DNA of 64,000 bases from Hyalella azteca (taxonomy: Eukaryota; Arthropoda; Malacostraca; Amphipoda; Hyalellidae), in assembly GCF_000764305.2 (NCBI RefSeq), contig NW_025943925.1, positions 202,126 to 266,125 on the forward strand, given 5' to 3'. Positions within the stretch are counted from its first letter, which is position 1, and each line of letters begins with the position of its first letter. Position numbers and translations under genes: made by a program. This document shows, in pieces, positions 24,553 through 36,795 of the stretch. A model generated the notes under the pieces. It did no database searches. It was not told where the DNA came from and was given only the letters and a program-made list of their open reading frames with translations.

Positions 24553-25416
24553 ACTCGATTCTTGGAATTATTTTGAATATCCATCTTCGATCGTTTTTAG
24601 AATTTACAGCCATTAAAGGTGATTTCCTAGATCATCCTCTATGACGGGGCCCGGATCATCCTATATGTAGGTACTTTTATTTACGTGATCCCTACTTTTG
24701 GTTAGGCTCGGATTAATGTGTTTTCTCGTTGAATTCAGTCTGGTATCGTTAGCATTTAGTTTGGCTTACCTTTTAGCAGCAAAATAGTTTAATCCGTAAA
24801 GTTCAATCAATATCATTTCGAAATAGTTATGATTTCTTCTCCTGTAGAAAATCCATATTAAATAACTTCAAGAAAAGTATTCAAATTGTCGATTGATATC
24901 CCTTCTACAATTCATAATTTTGTTATCTTCATGACAATCTGTGTATTCTTATTCACTACACTGTTGGCTATACAAGTTAAGAAAAAAGGAAACGGTAGCT
25001 TGCGTTTCATATCATATGCGTCAAAATCTTCAGGTCTTGAAGAACGTTTGTCGGGGAGAGTAATTATGTGCCTCCTGATTATTATATTGTACGATTAACG
25101 TGAAGACTGGGATGTTACGTTTAATGTGGGGGTTAATTAAAGACTCCTCCAGACTTATCTTGACACGGGGTGTTGGGTAATAAAGTCACAACAAGGGTAC
25201 AGGTAAACGGCTAACATCGCAGACCGTCCTACACCCAGCAATAAGGCAACTATAGCAAGTTCTATATCGCTACGGTCGTGCGAGATGCAAGGGGAGCTAT
25301 TAAAGTGACCAGATCTTTAATTGACGTGTGGGCTTTCGTCCATGGTGAGCTCATGTCCTAGCGACTCTTTAACTCTATGTGCTGTGACAAGGTCTCTGTG
25401 ATCCATTGGACTCTAA
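24553..25416. other. CSN5 3' flank
   Basis: This should contain the CSN5 3' UTR (attaaa at about 24613 could serve in polyadenylation). No second gene is seen. Confidence 0.4.
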
Positions 25417-26124
25417 AGGTGCCTGTACACAGGGATAGTTCTAGCCGCTAGTTCATCCGGCGCTTGAACTGTCCACGCTACTAGCCTCGTGTATAGGGGT
25501 TCAGCCGCTTCAGAGGCATGCGCCGGCAAGTGCCCGAGGCGCGGCCGAGAGAGACAACGATGTGTTGATATCTTGGCTGGAGAGTGGAGAAGTGGCTAGT
25601 AGCGCTGATGCAGCCATAGTGAGAGCATTTGCGCCGCTCCTGTGAAGTATCTTGGGTCACGTGAATCAGGGCTTGTTTGAACGATAATGTTTCTAAGAGG
25701 AATCCAACAAAGTGGATTCCAGACGATATTCAATTATTCTTTGAAATATTCCAAAAATATGAATTAAAGCATTATGTTTTCCGTGATGGTTACTCCAAAA
25801 AAATGAAGAGAGAAACGAGTATTTTGAAACGGAAAGAAGACCTTATTAGTCAGGGTTTAGTTGTTCCCGACGCTGTGTTTTTAAGGGCTAGAATATGGAG
25901 TATAAAAAAGACGTACAGACTCGAGTTGTTGAAGGTGATCACACTATCCATCTTCACAGACCTCACTCAACGGCTTCTAACGACTCACTGGCGGGCGCGA
26001 ACGAGAAGATAGCGGCACCTTATACTCTCCTCGTGTGTACAGGCTTACTAGCTGGATAGTCACCAAGCGACCGACACTAGCCAGATTTACTAGCCGTCTG
26101 CACTATCCCCGTGTACAAGCACCT
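25417..26124 (+). mobile_element. PIF/Harbinger-like element, 708 bp
   Basis: The left end aggtgcctgtacacaggga and the right end tccccgtgtacaagcacct are inverted repeats. A TAA target duplication flanks them (25414-25416 and 26125-26127), matching the 3-base TWA duplication of PIF/Harbinger. The interior has a MADF-like ORF but no transposase. Confidence 0.75.
25677..26012 (+). pseudogene. MADF/Myb-like domain ORF inside the Harbinger-like element
   Basis: About 90 residues resemble a MADF/Myb-SANT-like DNA-binding domain: WIPDDIQLFFEIF at the start and FLRARIWSIKKTYRLELLKV at the end, with the basic SIKKTYRLEL-type helix. PIF/Harbinger elements typically encode such a second protein alongside the transposase. 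The frame has no ATG before the domain, so this is a partial or intron-containing remnant rather than a complete gene. A host MADF gene fragment is the alternative. Confidence 0.5.
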
Positions 26125-26127
26125 TAA

Positions 26128-27717
26128 GCTATCGAGATCTGCATCTAAATACACGCGAATTTGTATACCTACACTAACTAGCCATTGACGCGACCCTTCT
26201 TTCGGAGAAGATCGTCCTTTAAATCGCATCATACAAACGCAAGAAAATGCCTTTTTCGGAAGCCTTGGTCCAAATCTCATTACATACCTTAGGCATACTA
26301 ACACGTAAAACTACTTGCTTGCACATTCTGATATTGTTTATTTTCTATTATATGAAAACATTATGAGCTTTATTTTCTAAAAAAATCACATCCAACGCAA
26401 TTTGGAAGTAGTCCCACCGGAGAGTCTTTAAAACGCATTTGGATTATAAATGCTTCGTGCAGCGGCGTTATAGACTAGCACCAAAATACGAGCTTTCAAG
26501 TTATTGAATCCATCCGCCATTAGCCCAATTGTTGTAAGGCTTCATATTTTCCTTCGCTCTCTCATTCCTTCGGTTATATTGTTCCTGCGATTTGAATTTT
26601 CGAAACTGAATTTTGAACACACCAGCTTCCGGGGAACGCTGCCCTCTGAAGTGTCAACGTATGCTGCGCATGGTAAATATAAAATTAAGAGGATAACACA
26701 TTATGCAGATAAATTACAGATTAATATATCAAATGAGAAACATTTTAAACATCCTGCACACAAGTCACCAATGACATCAGCAGGTTTATTTTTAACTAAT
26801 GAAATAACACACTTGAAATAGTGTCCTTGAATCTCAAGCACGGTGTGAACACTGTCATTGGTCCAGAAACCAAATGAAGGTAATTCGCAATGTTAAAGGC
26901 ATATACAATGATGCATTAAAAACATTAAACTTCATAATTAATCCAAAATAACGTTCGAATTATTTGCAAATTACTGATGAGTAGTTCTTCCCTTAAACAG
27001 TCAAGTCATGAAACTCAACTCTGATCTTGACAAGTAAACTCCTTCATATAAGAAGCACCATCTTCATTATCATAATGATTATCGAAAAGCTTATACAGCT
27101 TGCGTCTGAATCATTTAGCACGCTGACATTCATTACTGAATAGAGTTATTAGCTCAGTAAAAATTTGTGCATTTGAAGTATTCGTTTTGTAATTATCATA
27201 CATTATTTTTTCAATGCTTCATCTTCAACTTCAAAATGAAATAAATACTTGATTGTTCCATTAGGGTAAATGTTTCATCACACAAGGCAAAAACGGCTGG
27301 CTGTAATTTCTACCCACCGGAGCCAGACGAGGTACGAGTTGATTAATTTAATTTCGTTTAACTCAATTAAATGGTGAGATTTATGTTCTTTGAGCACCAT
27401 GAGATTCAATACTTAAGTAAACTGCAGTCCTTTTTCTTTCATGCAGCTTAAACTAGAAGCGCATATATTTATAACTTATAAGCATTATTTAAAGTCTTGA
27501 AGTACCTACCTATTATCAATTAAACTCCTTAACGTTCTACAAGTATCCAAAGGCAAAACCTACAAGGCTACAATTCTTAATAAATAGGTATACCTAGGTA
27601 TAATTATTGACTTGAGAGTTCTTAATTACTAGGCTTCATCTTTGATAGATTACTTGTAGATAGATAGAACTACTTGATAATGCATGATGATTGATGAGTA
27701 ATGATTAATTATAGTCA
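26128..27717. other. Intergenic, no gene seen
   Basis: AT-rich; the short phrase aaaaaaatcacatccaacgcaatttggaag occurs here (26379) and at 23829, suggesting a shared repeat. No exon is recognised. Confidence 0.4.
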
Positions 27718-27941
27718 AATGGGGTAAGACAGGATCGCAGCCTTCATGGGGTAAGAAAGGACCAGCCCATGGCGTGCACGGTGCATTCTAATTGCACTGA
27801 ATTCAATTTGACAAAAGAATATGTTAGAACAATCATTGCCTGTCATTTCAGTGTTTGTGGCAACCCTATTGCCTATTCTGCAAATAATGAATTTTTGGCT
27901 AATTTTTAAAGAAAACCTATGTAAAGAAGGGTCACAAAATA

Positions 27942-28110
27942 GGGTAAACGCGGTATATTCCGACATCGTAGGTAATTCCGTCACTTCTCTAGTTTTTCCT
28001 TTATATTAAGCTTTGTTTTAGTTCCATGCGTTCATTGATGGTTGAAATGGTGACGTCATACATTTGCGTGTCGAAATACTGCAAAACCACTAGGTTAAGG
28101 CTGATTGCGG
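27942..28110 (-). mobile_element. Partial GGGTAAACGCGG element (copy E)
   Basis: A TA followed by gggtaaacgcggtatattcc and about 150 bases that match one end of copy C. The other end is absent. Confidence 0.75.
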
Positions 28111-28454
28111 AAGTTGAAAATTTTATGAAATGACATGTTTGCAAAGTGCAAACCGCGATTTTTTAATCAAACAAAAATTTATGACATTCGAGCCGCGAGA
28201 TTTCATACCTAAATTATATGATATTAGAGCCACGATATTTCAGACAAAAATAGGACTTTTCCAGACTAGTGTCTAATGACAAAAATTTTTTTGGCCAGGT
28301 TTGTGGATGTAGGCAGATAACCTCAAGTAATAGGCAACTTTTTAGACATACTAGGCATTCCTACCTGCTACCATCACTGCCTGACATGTATTCTAAAATG
28401 GGGTAAAAAAGGACCGGACATGGGGTAAGACGGGACCACTAAATGATCCTGTTT

Positions 28455-28570
28455 TACCACGCAACTGGTCCTATCTTACCCCACAAATGGTCCTGTCTTG
28501 CCCCACAAATGGTCCTGTCTTGCCCCACAAATGGTCCTGTCTTACCCCACAAATGGTCCTCTATTACCCT
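28455..28570. repeat. 21-bp tandem repeat (ggtcctgtcttgccccacaaa)
   Basis: About five units derived from the gtcctgtcttacccc end motif of the surrounding element. Confidence 0.85.
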
Positions 28571-29632
28571 ACAGTTTATCAAAAATAGTTTTGATATGAA
28601 TATATTATTGTGTAGTACATAGAGTATTTTGGTCAAAATTTTTATCTTTTGCTCAAACTTCATTATAACTTGTTAGCTTTTTTAATTAGAGAAATTTAGT
28701 GCACTATTTTAAATTGCATCAAAAGGATATAGAAAATAGGGATGTCTATCCCCTTAGTGAGCTGCAGAACTATGTGCAAGATTGGCTCGCGGAAAAATCA
28801 CTGTGTGAAACTGAAACATGATAAATAATTATGATCACAACTCTGTGAGAGGGGCCGAGGGCATGAGCTATGTTTGAAGAAGTGCACCACAAATGCAGTT
28901 AGCAAGAAAACACACGATGTCTGACACTTAAGTTATTATCCATTGGTTTTATTACCAATTTGATAAATTTTTCAGACAATGACACTAATGGAATATACGT
29001 GAAGCATCTAGCAGTGCTCTACAATGAACCAAAGCCAACCCACTATTACTATGCTTAACAAAGCTTTCTCGTGACAAAAACTTCAATGTGACTGATATTA
29101 GAGACAGTTAGAGTTGACTTCCCACAACACAAAACAGTAACAAGTGATTGTTTAATCAAATAATGTGTTTCTAGATTGATAATATTGAATATCAGATTTG
29201 TACTTTCATTAAAAACCTTGTAACATAAGAATTACATGTTGGTCCTTTCTTACCCCAGCCTGGCTCACTTTTTTTAATCTGTACAGAAAACTATGTTAGA
29301 TGCAAAACGTCTGAGTTGTAGCTTAGAATCCCATTGCATAACTACACCTTGTGATAGGTTTAGGGTTTTTTAGTTATTCATGGTATAGATGCTATGGGCT
29401 TTGTTAGTGATTTTGGTCCTGTCTTACCCCATCTGAATATATTAGGTCCATTTTTCCATACCATTAGTACCTTAGTTTTTTTCCATACCATTAAATGCAC
29501 CTAAAAACCTAAAACTAAAAACATTTTTAGTTTTTCCATACCATTAGTATTTCTACCGTCAAACAGTGTAGGATGGATAGCTAGGTAATGAGGGACAATT
29601 TTGTTATTTTTAAATTTTTTCTGTCAATACTA

Positions 29633-31282
29633 GGGTAAACGCGGTATATTCTGTCACATTAAGGACGCATTGAGAAATGAAAAACTATAAAAAAATAACC
29701 GTATGCGTTACTCAAGTTCCGTTTGCTTTATGTGACTCTCAAAACACCGCACTACGCGTCACAGCGTCAGCATAGTGGCAAAGCAGAGAGTTTTTCAGAA
29801 ACAACATAATTATTCATTCTCTTGCATTAAGTATACAAACGATTAGTTAATTCGTAATTTGTATACAACCAAGACAAATTAGTTAGTTAGTTTAGTGGCC
29901 AAATGTTTACTAGCGCTTCAGCTATTTAGCTATCTTGCACCGAAAGTCAAGATGAACATCAACCATAGAGGTGGAAGGTCTCACTTATTCATCACCCACA
30001 AGAGTCGGAAGGTCTCAGATGTCCAGCCCGCTGAAGCTGGCTCGAAAGAAGCAGCGTTAGCATCTCAAAGAGACGAAGTGACAAGGAGGGACAGGTGAAA
30101 AGCAACAGAAATGAAGACACTCGAACAAGAGGTTGCTTACACGGGACGTCGGCCGCCCGCACGAGAGAGACAGAGAAGGGAAATATAAGGAATCCTGCCT
30201 ACATAATAACTTAACCCCACAACTGAGACCTACAGTCAGAATTAAGTATACGATTGATCATCCCGCTAGATCACCGGTAGCGGGAAAGAAGCTAGGTACC
30301 TATTCAATTCAGTAGCATGTTAGCACACGTGTTATGTAGTTTGGCTCGTCTGAACTCTGATATTGCATGTTTAGTGTGCATGATGAGAAACTCTGCCTAA
30401 TGATTACTTAATGAAGTTTAGTTCATTGCGGTCAACTTAAGAGACAAATTTTCAACTAACTAATACTTTTTATAAGTCTAATTTTAATTGTTGAGTGAAA
30501 GGTGCAGGCATACAACTTCCATGTGATTACGTACTTTATAGAAACTGAGCAAGTTAGCGTACGTGTTTTAAGCCTTTAAGAAGTTCATTTTTTGCCTCAA
30601 ATAACGATGTTGGATCGAAAAAGTGGTCTTGGTGGATCAAAATAATATATGAACCTTCGAAATTAGAATTCCATCCTGGTGAGCTGTATTGGAATACAAC
30701 ACGGCTTTGAATTAGAACACTAATGAATATTGAACACTACTTGATTACGCTTTTAATTAATAACAGCTATTAAGCTTTTAATTAAGCAAATTTTAATTTT
30801 TGTACACAGCTTGGAACGATCTGTGCGTGTCCAATTCAAGTTGTGACGGAATTAGTTTTCATGTGTCTCAATCCATTTCTCAACTTAATCATCTATTAAT
30901 TTATTTACCACTTGAAATCAGCAAATACAAGTATACTTAAAGGATTCCTAATATATTCACAGACGCATTTAAAAGTCTCAAACCATAATATTCTTCCTAT
31001 GCAAACAGTTATTCACTATTTGGTAGAGCAAGGTCAACTGTCAAATTTGACACATTTTTCGATGATCTCACTGGGTAGTGTGCATTGTCTCTCTTTGGAT
31101 CTCAATATTTTCCCGCTAGATGGCCAAGACCTAGTGTTTTGGCAGTAGTTTGACGCGCAAATGTATGATGTCACCATTTCAACCATCAACGAACGCATGG
31201 AACTAAAACAAAGCTTAATATAAAGGAAGAACTAGAGAGGTGACGGAATTACCCACGATGTCGGAATATACCGCGTTTACCC
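29633..31282 (+). mobile_element. GGGTAAACGCGG element, copy B
   Basis: Both ends are well preserved: gggtaaacgcggtatattct and ggaatataccgcgtttaccc. TA lies at each side (29631-29632 and 31283-31284). It is longer than its relatives because about 700 bases of unrelated, GC-richer sequence (about 29900-30300) lie inside. Confidence 0.85.
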
Positions 31283-31288
31283 TACCTA

Positions 31289-32224
31289 GGGTAAATGCGG
31301 TACGTATATTCCGACATCATGAGTAATTCTGGCACTTCTCTAGTTTTTCCTTTATATTAAGCTTTGTCTTCATTCCATGCATTCATTTATGGTTGAAATA
31401 GTGACGTCATACTATTGCGCACCAAACTATTGCCAAAACACTAGGTCTGGGCCATCTGGCGGGAAAATGTTGAAATCCAACGAGAGACAGTGCACGTCAC
31501 CAGTGAGATCATCGAAAAACCTTGTCAAAGTTGATAGTTGACTTGCTCTACCAGATAGTGATAAACTGTGTGTGTAAAAAGAATATTATGGTTTGAGACT
31601 TTTGAACAAGTCTGTGAATATATTAGGAATCCTTTAAGTATATTTGTATTTACTGATTTCGAGTGGTAAATAAATTAATAGATGATTGAGTTCAGAAACG
31701 GATTTAGACACATGAAAACTAATTCTGACACAACTGGAATTGGACACACAGCTCGTTCCAAGCTGTGTGCAAAAATTTAAATTTTCTTAATTAAAAGCTT
31801 AATATCTCCTTATTAAAAGTCTAATAACATAGTGTTCAATATTCAATAGTGTTCTAATTCTAAAAATAAAAAAAATTCTGGCTGTGTCATATTCCAGTAG
31901 AGCTCACACAGTGATTGGAATTCAAACACAAGGGGGTTGGAATTACGAATTAGTAGAGTTTGAAGCGCAGCCAAAATTAGTCTCACAATGTGCCTAATTT
32001 AGTCACACACAGCGTCGGAATATAGGGATTTGGTAGGTTTGCATTCTAAAGGCTTTTAAATAAATATGGCAACAGTTTGTGACGTTTCATTGTTGCTGGC
32101 GCGTAGTGCGGTGTTTTGAGAGTGAGGTAAAGCAAACAGAACTCGAGTTGTGCATACGGTGATTTTTTATAGCCATTCATTTTTTGCTACATTCTTAATG
32201 TGTCGGAATATACTGCATTTACCC
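31289..32224 (-). mobile_element. GGGTAAACGCGG element, copy C (inverted)
   Basis: Same family in the opposite orientation. It is flanked by TA at 31287-31288 and 32225-32226, and lies only six bases from copy B. It encodes no transposase. Confidence 0.85.
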
Positions 32225-32507
32225 TAACTTCCGTCTTACCATGAAACATTTCATAAAAAAGTTTGTGCTCATTTTAAAGTTTTTTTGTAAGGGCTATAAC
32301 GGCTATTTGTATTTTCTATTGCAATGTTGATTCACTGAAAAGTCTAAATGTAGGCTATATGGAGATGGAGTTGATACAAGGACAAAAACAAACTTAAGTA
32401 AGCCTAGTAGTAATTTTTATTTTTTATTGCAAAAGATACACTATTGCAATAGCTAGATAGTGATCTAACAATCAAACTTGTTCTGATTTTCTTTATTTAT
32501 AAAAGTA

Positions 32508-33228
32508 GGGTAAACACGCCATATTCAGACACTTTAAGGACTTAGCAAAAAATGAATGGCTATAAAAAGATCACTATGCACAACTCGAGTTCTGATTGGT
32601 TTATGAAACTCTCAAAACACCGCACTACGCGCCAGCAATGATGAAACATCACAAACTATTGCCATATTTATTTAAAAGACTTTAGAATTAAAATCTACAA
32701 AATTGCTGAATTCCGACGCTGTGTGTGACTGAATCAGGCATATTGAGAGACTAATTCAGACAAAGCTTCAAAACCCTAATTTGTAATTCCGACGCCCTGT
32801 GTTGGAAGTCCAACTCCCTGTGTGAGCTGTATCAGAATACGACACAGCTAGGAACGATTTGTGTGTTCTTAGCTGTGCAAATACAAGTATACTTGGAGGA
32901 TTCCTGATATATTCACAGACTTATTTAAAAGTCTCAAACCATAATATTCTTTCTACACAAACAGTTTGTCACTATTTGGTAGAGCAAGGTCCACTATCAA
33001 CTTTGACACGTGTTTTGATGTTCTCACTGGGTGACGTGGACTTTTGCTCTGAGGATCTTAACATTTTCCCACCAGACCTAGTGTTTTGAGGAAATATTGC
33101 GCGCAATAGTATGACGTCACTATTTCAACCATCTACGCATGCGTGGAACTAAAACAAATCTTGATATAAAGGAAAAAATTTAGAAGTGTCGGAATTACCC
33201 ACGATGTCGGAAAATGGTGCGTTTACCC
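32508..33228 (+). mobile_element. GGGTAAACGCGG element, copy D (shorter)
   Basis: TA, gggtaaacacgccatattca ... aatggtgcgtttaccc, TA. About 720 bases; the central part is deleted relative to copies A and C. Confidence 0.85.
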
Positions 33229-33667
33229 TAGCCATAATTGGAATCATGCCAGTTTGGTGCTACCATGCTAGTGTGAAAAACCTCTGCTCTCTGAATCTTG
33301 GCTGGATTTTTAAAACTGTGAATTCATGTATTTTTGAGCTGTAAGTCAATTATTTATTTGTGAAATACTTTCAGGCTTTGGAAAGTCATTTTTGAGCTGC
33401 AAACTCATTTGCCTAACTGGGAATTCATTTGCCAAGCCATAGGTACTCACAGTCACAGATTATGCTATATTGCTAATTTAATCTTGGAATAGCAACAAGA
33501 AATTTTATTTTCACTTAAAAAGTATTTAAGCATGTGATGAAAATTTTTTCCACATTTTTGTCAAAAAAAAAAAAACATTGCAGTCTGACTTGGTGCCAAC
33601 TACTTGATGGTTGGTGAAACATTTTGAGTGCAGTCATTGTGCCCAATATTTTGACAGGAGTATGGTA

Positions 33668-34658
33668 CCATAAAATGGGGTACCATAAAATGGGATAACT
33701 TTGACCACTTTTTTTCAAAATTATGCCATTTTTTTACTAGATAAGTTAAACTTAAATTGAAACATGCAAAATACAGGTCTATACTCAAGCTTCACTCACC
33801 ATAAATTGCTGGCTCCTGCCTCTCATAGTTTTAATGTCATTTCAAAAAAAGTGATGGTCTTTGATACCCCCCACTTTGGGGTTTCTTTGACTGGGTGGTA
33901 AAATCAATTTTATTTCTTGGTAAAATAACTCCAGGTTTTGGTGCATTGTAGTAGAATTCTTCTAGTTACTTATGCAAATGACAAATTTTAGGAAAGTGTC
34001 CTAGTTTGCAAATTGGTGGCGCTGCCCCCAATGGGCGAAATGTGACCACCTAATGGCAGCCGTGACGGGGTAACATTGAGCGGCTTGGAAATTAAGTTAA
34101 AATTACCATATATAAGACTCTGTAGAGTCTGAAACATAAAGAAAAAACATTAATAGATATATCAAATATAAAATATGTTATATAGGTACCTATGGTGATT
34201 TTAACTTAATTTCTAAGCCGGTTTATGTTACCCCATCACGGCTGCCATTAGGTGGTCAGAGTTCCCCCATTGGGAGGTGGTGCCCCCATTTGCAAACTAT
34301 GACACTTTCCTAAAATTTGTCATTTGCATATGTAACTAGAAGAGTTCTACTACAATGCATCAAAACCTGGAGTTATTTTACCAAAAAATAAAAAGATTGG
34401 AAGAGGTACTCTGACAGGCTTTAAATAATAGCTCTTTTCCATGGGTCACATTTTTCATTTTTAACCTATTAGATATGCAAACTTTTCAAATCTTTCTATT
34501 GTGTTACGTAGCCTCAGGCCTTTAATGGCCATTGACAAAATTTTTCCATGTCAAATAGTTTTTCCATGTCAAATATTTTTTGAGTTTTGGGGGTTTTTGT
34601 TAAAAAAATGAAGAGTGGTCAAAGTTACCCCGGGAGTCAAAGTAACTCCATTTTATGG
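33668..34658. mobile_element. TIR element with ccataaaatgggg ends and long inner arms
   Basis: The ends ccataaaatgggg and ccattttatgg are flanked by TA. A second inverted pair, ataactttgacca and ggtcaaagttacccc, lies just inside. Arms of about 200 bases (33900-34115 and 34185-34385) are inverted copies of one another, so it could form a long foldback. No ORF. Confidence 0.8.
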
Positions 34659-35068
34659 TACTGAAATGTAAAAGCTCAAAATTTTGTGCAATGACACATC
34701 CACAAACCTCAAAATTTTTTATCAAACCTAAATGTATGATTTGGTACTGTTTAATTTTCTAACCTACCAAAATGATATTTGAGCCATGATATTTCAGAAA
34801 AAAATATAGATTTTTCTATCCTAGTTTTCTGCCAAACATTGATTGAATTGTTTGGCTAACAGTCTTTTTGGTAGAGAAGTATTACAACTCGATTGTTTAT
34901 TAAACCATAATTTGAGTGACAATAATAAAATGTAAATATCTTTCACTGTTGAAGAGGAATTAGGATATTGAATGTTTTTTTGCAACCTAGTTGTGAAAAA
35001 AAAATTTGCATGCAATAATGGTAGACGGTAGCATTTGCTAATTTGATTTTTCAAAAAATTTTGCAGTA

Positions 35069-35893
35069 CAGCAATCCCTTGATTAGCACGGTTTTGAATA
35101 CCGCGGTTTTGATTAACGCGGAAAAAAATTTTGCAACCTACCCTTAATCTACGCGGTGCCAGTTTTGATTAGCGCGACTTTTTTTTCACAACGCATCATT
35201 TTCCCGCCTCTAGCCAGAGGTGTTACGTTCGTAACAAAAGTGGTACTTTTTGCTTATTAGATCTTATGTTGTTACTTTTGTTACAACTTTTGGAAAAATT
35301 CGCCAAATGTTGTTACTTTATGAATTTCAGCCAATAATTCTTTAGATAAGGTCCCGTTCTGTAGGCACTCGTGCTGACTACAGAGTCGGTTTGAATGATC
35401 GAGTTCGGCAACGTTCGCCGGTAAGTGCACCATGCCGGTGCTCTAGCCCTTTAAGCCCTGGTGTGACGAATTCGTCACACAGAAAATAAAAGCTTCTACT
35501 GAGAGTAATTACATTTTTGGAGTCTAGCCACGAGTGTGTCAGTAGAGTCACAAACTTGAACTTGTTCGAACGACGTTCGATGGAGTAGGCGCGCCGCTAC
35601 TGCCAGTACAACACAAAGACTGCACGTGATCTGAAAAGTAATTCAGATTGTTTTTTCACTTTTGAAACATAATTCAGTGCGTAATGGGCTAGTTACTCGT
35701 TAGCCTTCAACTGGTCAAGATCGCTGCCATATCTACTGCTCACTTTTATCAAACTACATAATTTTCCTTTCCTTTGCTATTTTTGAGGATTCATTATAAT
35801 TATTCCCATATATTCTTAAGTTTGATTAGCGCGGTTTTGCTTAACACGGTAAAACTCGGGGATTTATTAACTGCATTAATCAAGGGATTGCTG
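35069..35893. mobile_element. Pogo/Tigger-like MITE, 825 bp
   Basis: The ends cagcaatcccttgattagca and aatcaagggattgctg lie between TA duplicates (35067-35068 and 35894-35895). Repeated ttgattaacgcgg words follow inside each end, a style characteristic of pogo/Tigger termini. There is no transposase. Confidence 0.85.
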
Positions 35894-35895
35894 TA

Positions 35896-36664
35896 TAGAA
35901 TTGCAATGTCCAATTTTCAATAAATAATTAATTATCAAACTTCTAGTAGCTAAATTTTAATAAGTACAGCATTCATGACTGCTAATCTTGCTGTAAAGTA
36001 TCAAATTGGGTGCAATTACCAAATCTCTCATTATGCATATTTGCATGGATGTTGTTTAAACCAAATCAAGTTAAAATATTTTTTGGGGCACATAATATTA
36101 TACAGTTAACTTTCAGACAATGTAGTAATGACACTAAGCATTTAGTAACAGCATTATTACTTCATTAATGCATCTGTTCTGAAACTTTTTGATGTTGAAT
36201 GCAACCATAAATGAAAATGCTGTGACTCTGTCTGAATTTAATTTGATCTTTCTCATAAGACCTTTGAGTGCAATTATATTCTAAGTTATCAGAGCATTAG
36301 TGTCAGCTTTGAGTCTCCATTTTGATGAAGCATGTGTTCCAGCTAGATCAAAAAAATGTAACAAAATTAATCAGACTACTGCAAAAAATGAATAAACATT
36401 CCAAGATTCCATAAAGCATCAAAATTTTCATCAGAAGATCTTGACAATATAGTATTTGGTTGGAATACCTCTTCATAAATATTTCAGGCAATAAAGTGTG
36501 AAGGCTGAGCAGTATTGGCCACCAATCTGTTATAATACTGATGACCTGTTTGGCATAAACACATGCGCAGCACAATGAGTTAAAGGTGATGTTGTTATCG
36601 ACAGGAACCTTAGACAGTGTGGAATGCTAGAGGGGTATTAAATTAACTAAAACACATAACATAT
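35896..36664. other. Intergenic, no gene seen
   Basis: AT-rich with no convincing exon. Confidence 0.4.
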
Positions 36665-36795
36665 TGGACAGGCCATCACACAACCAATCACAGTCTCAAT
36701 AGGATGACATCAAAATCCCACAACCAATCACTGTCTGTATAGGATGACATCACTATCCTACCAACCAATCACAGTCTGGAGTGGATGATGTTGTT
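36665..36795. repeat. About 43-bp tandem repeat, 3 copies
   Basis: The phrase accaatcacagtct followed by aggatgacatca repeats three times. Confidence 0.8.

Larger units (their letters stand above)
27718..29432. mobile_element. TIR element with atggggtaagacaggacc ends, nested
   Basis: The left end agtcaaatggggtaagacag (27714-27733) and the right end ctgtcttaccccat (29420-29433) are inverted. Further internal copies of the end motif occur (27749, 28400, 28420, 29244). A partial GGGTAAACGCGG element begins inside at 27942. Confidence 0.6.

Noticed and set aside
25677..26012. A complete host transcription factor gene
   Set aside because: There is no ATG before the MADF-like domain and the ORF sits inside TIRs with a TAA duplication, so an element-borne fragment is more likely.
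17704..33089. Similar ORFs of 76-78 codons at 17704, 30912 and 32859
   Set aside because: They are the same internal segment of the GGGTAAACGCGG elements, with no domain and differing starts; shared because the repeat is shared.
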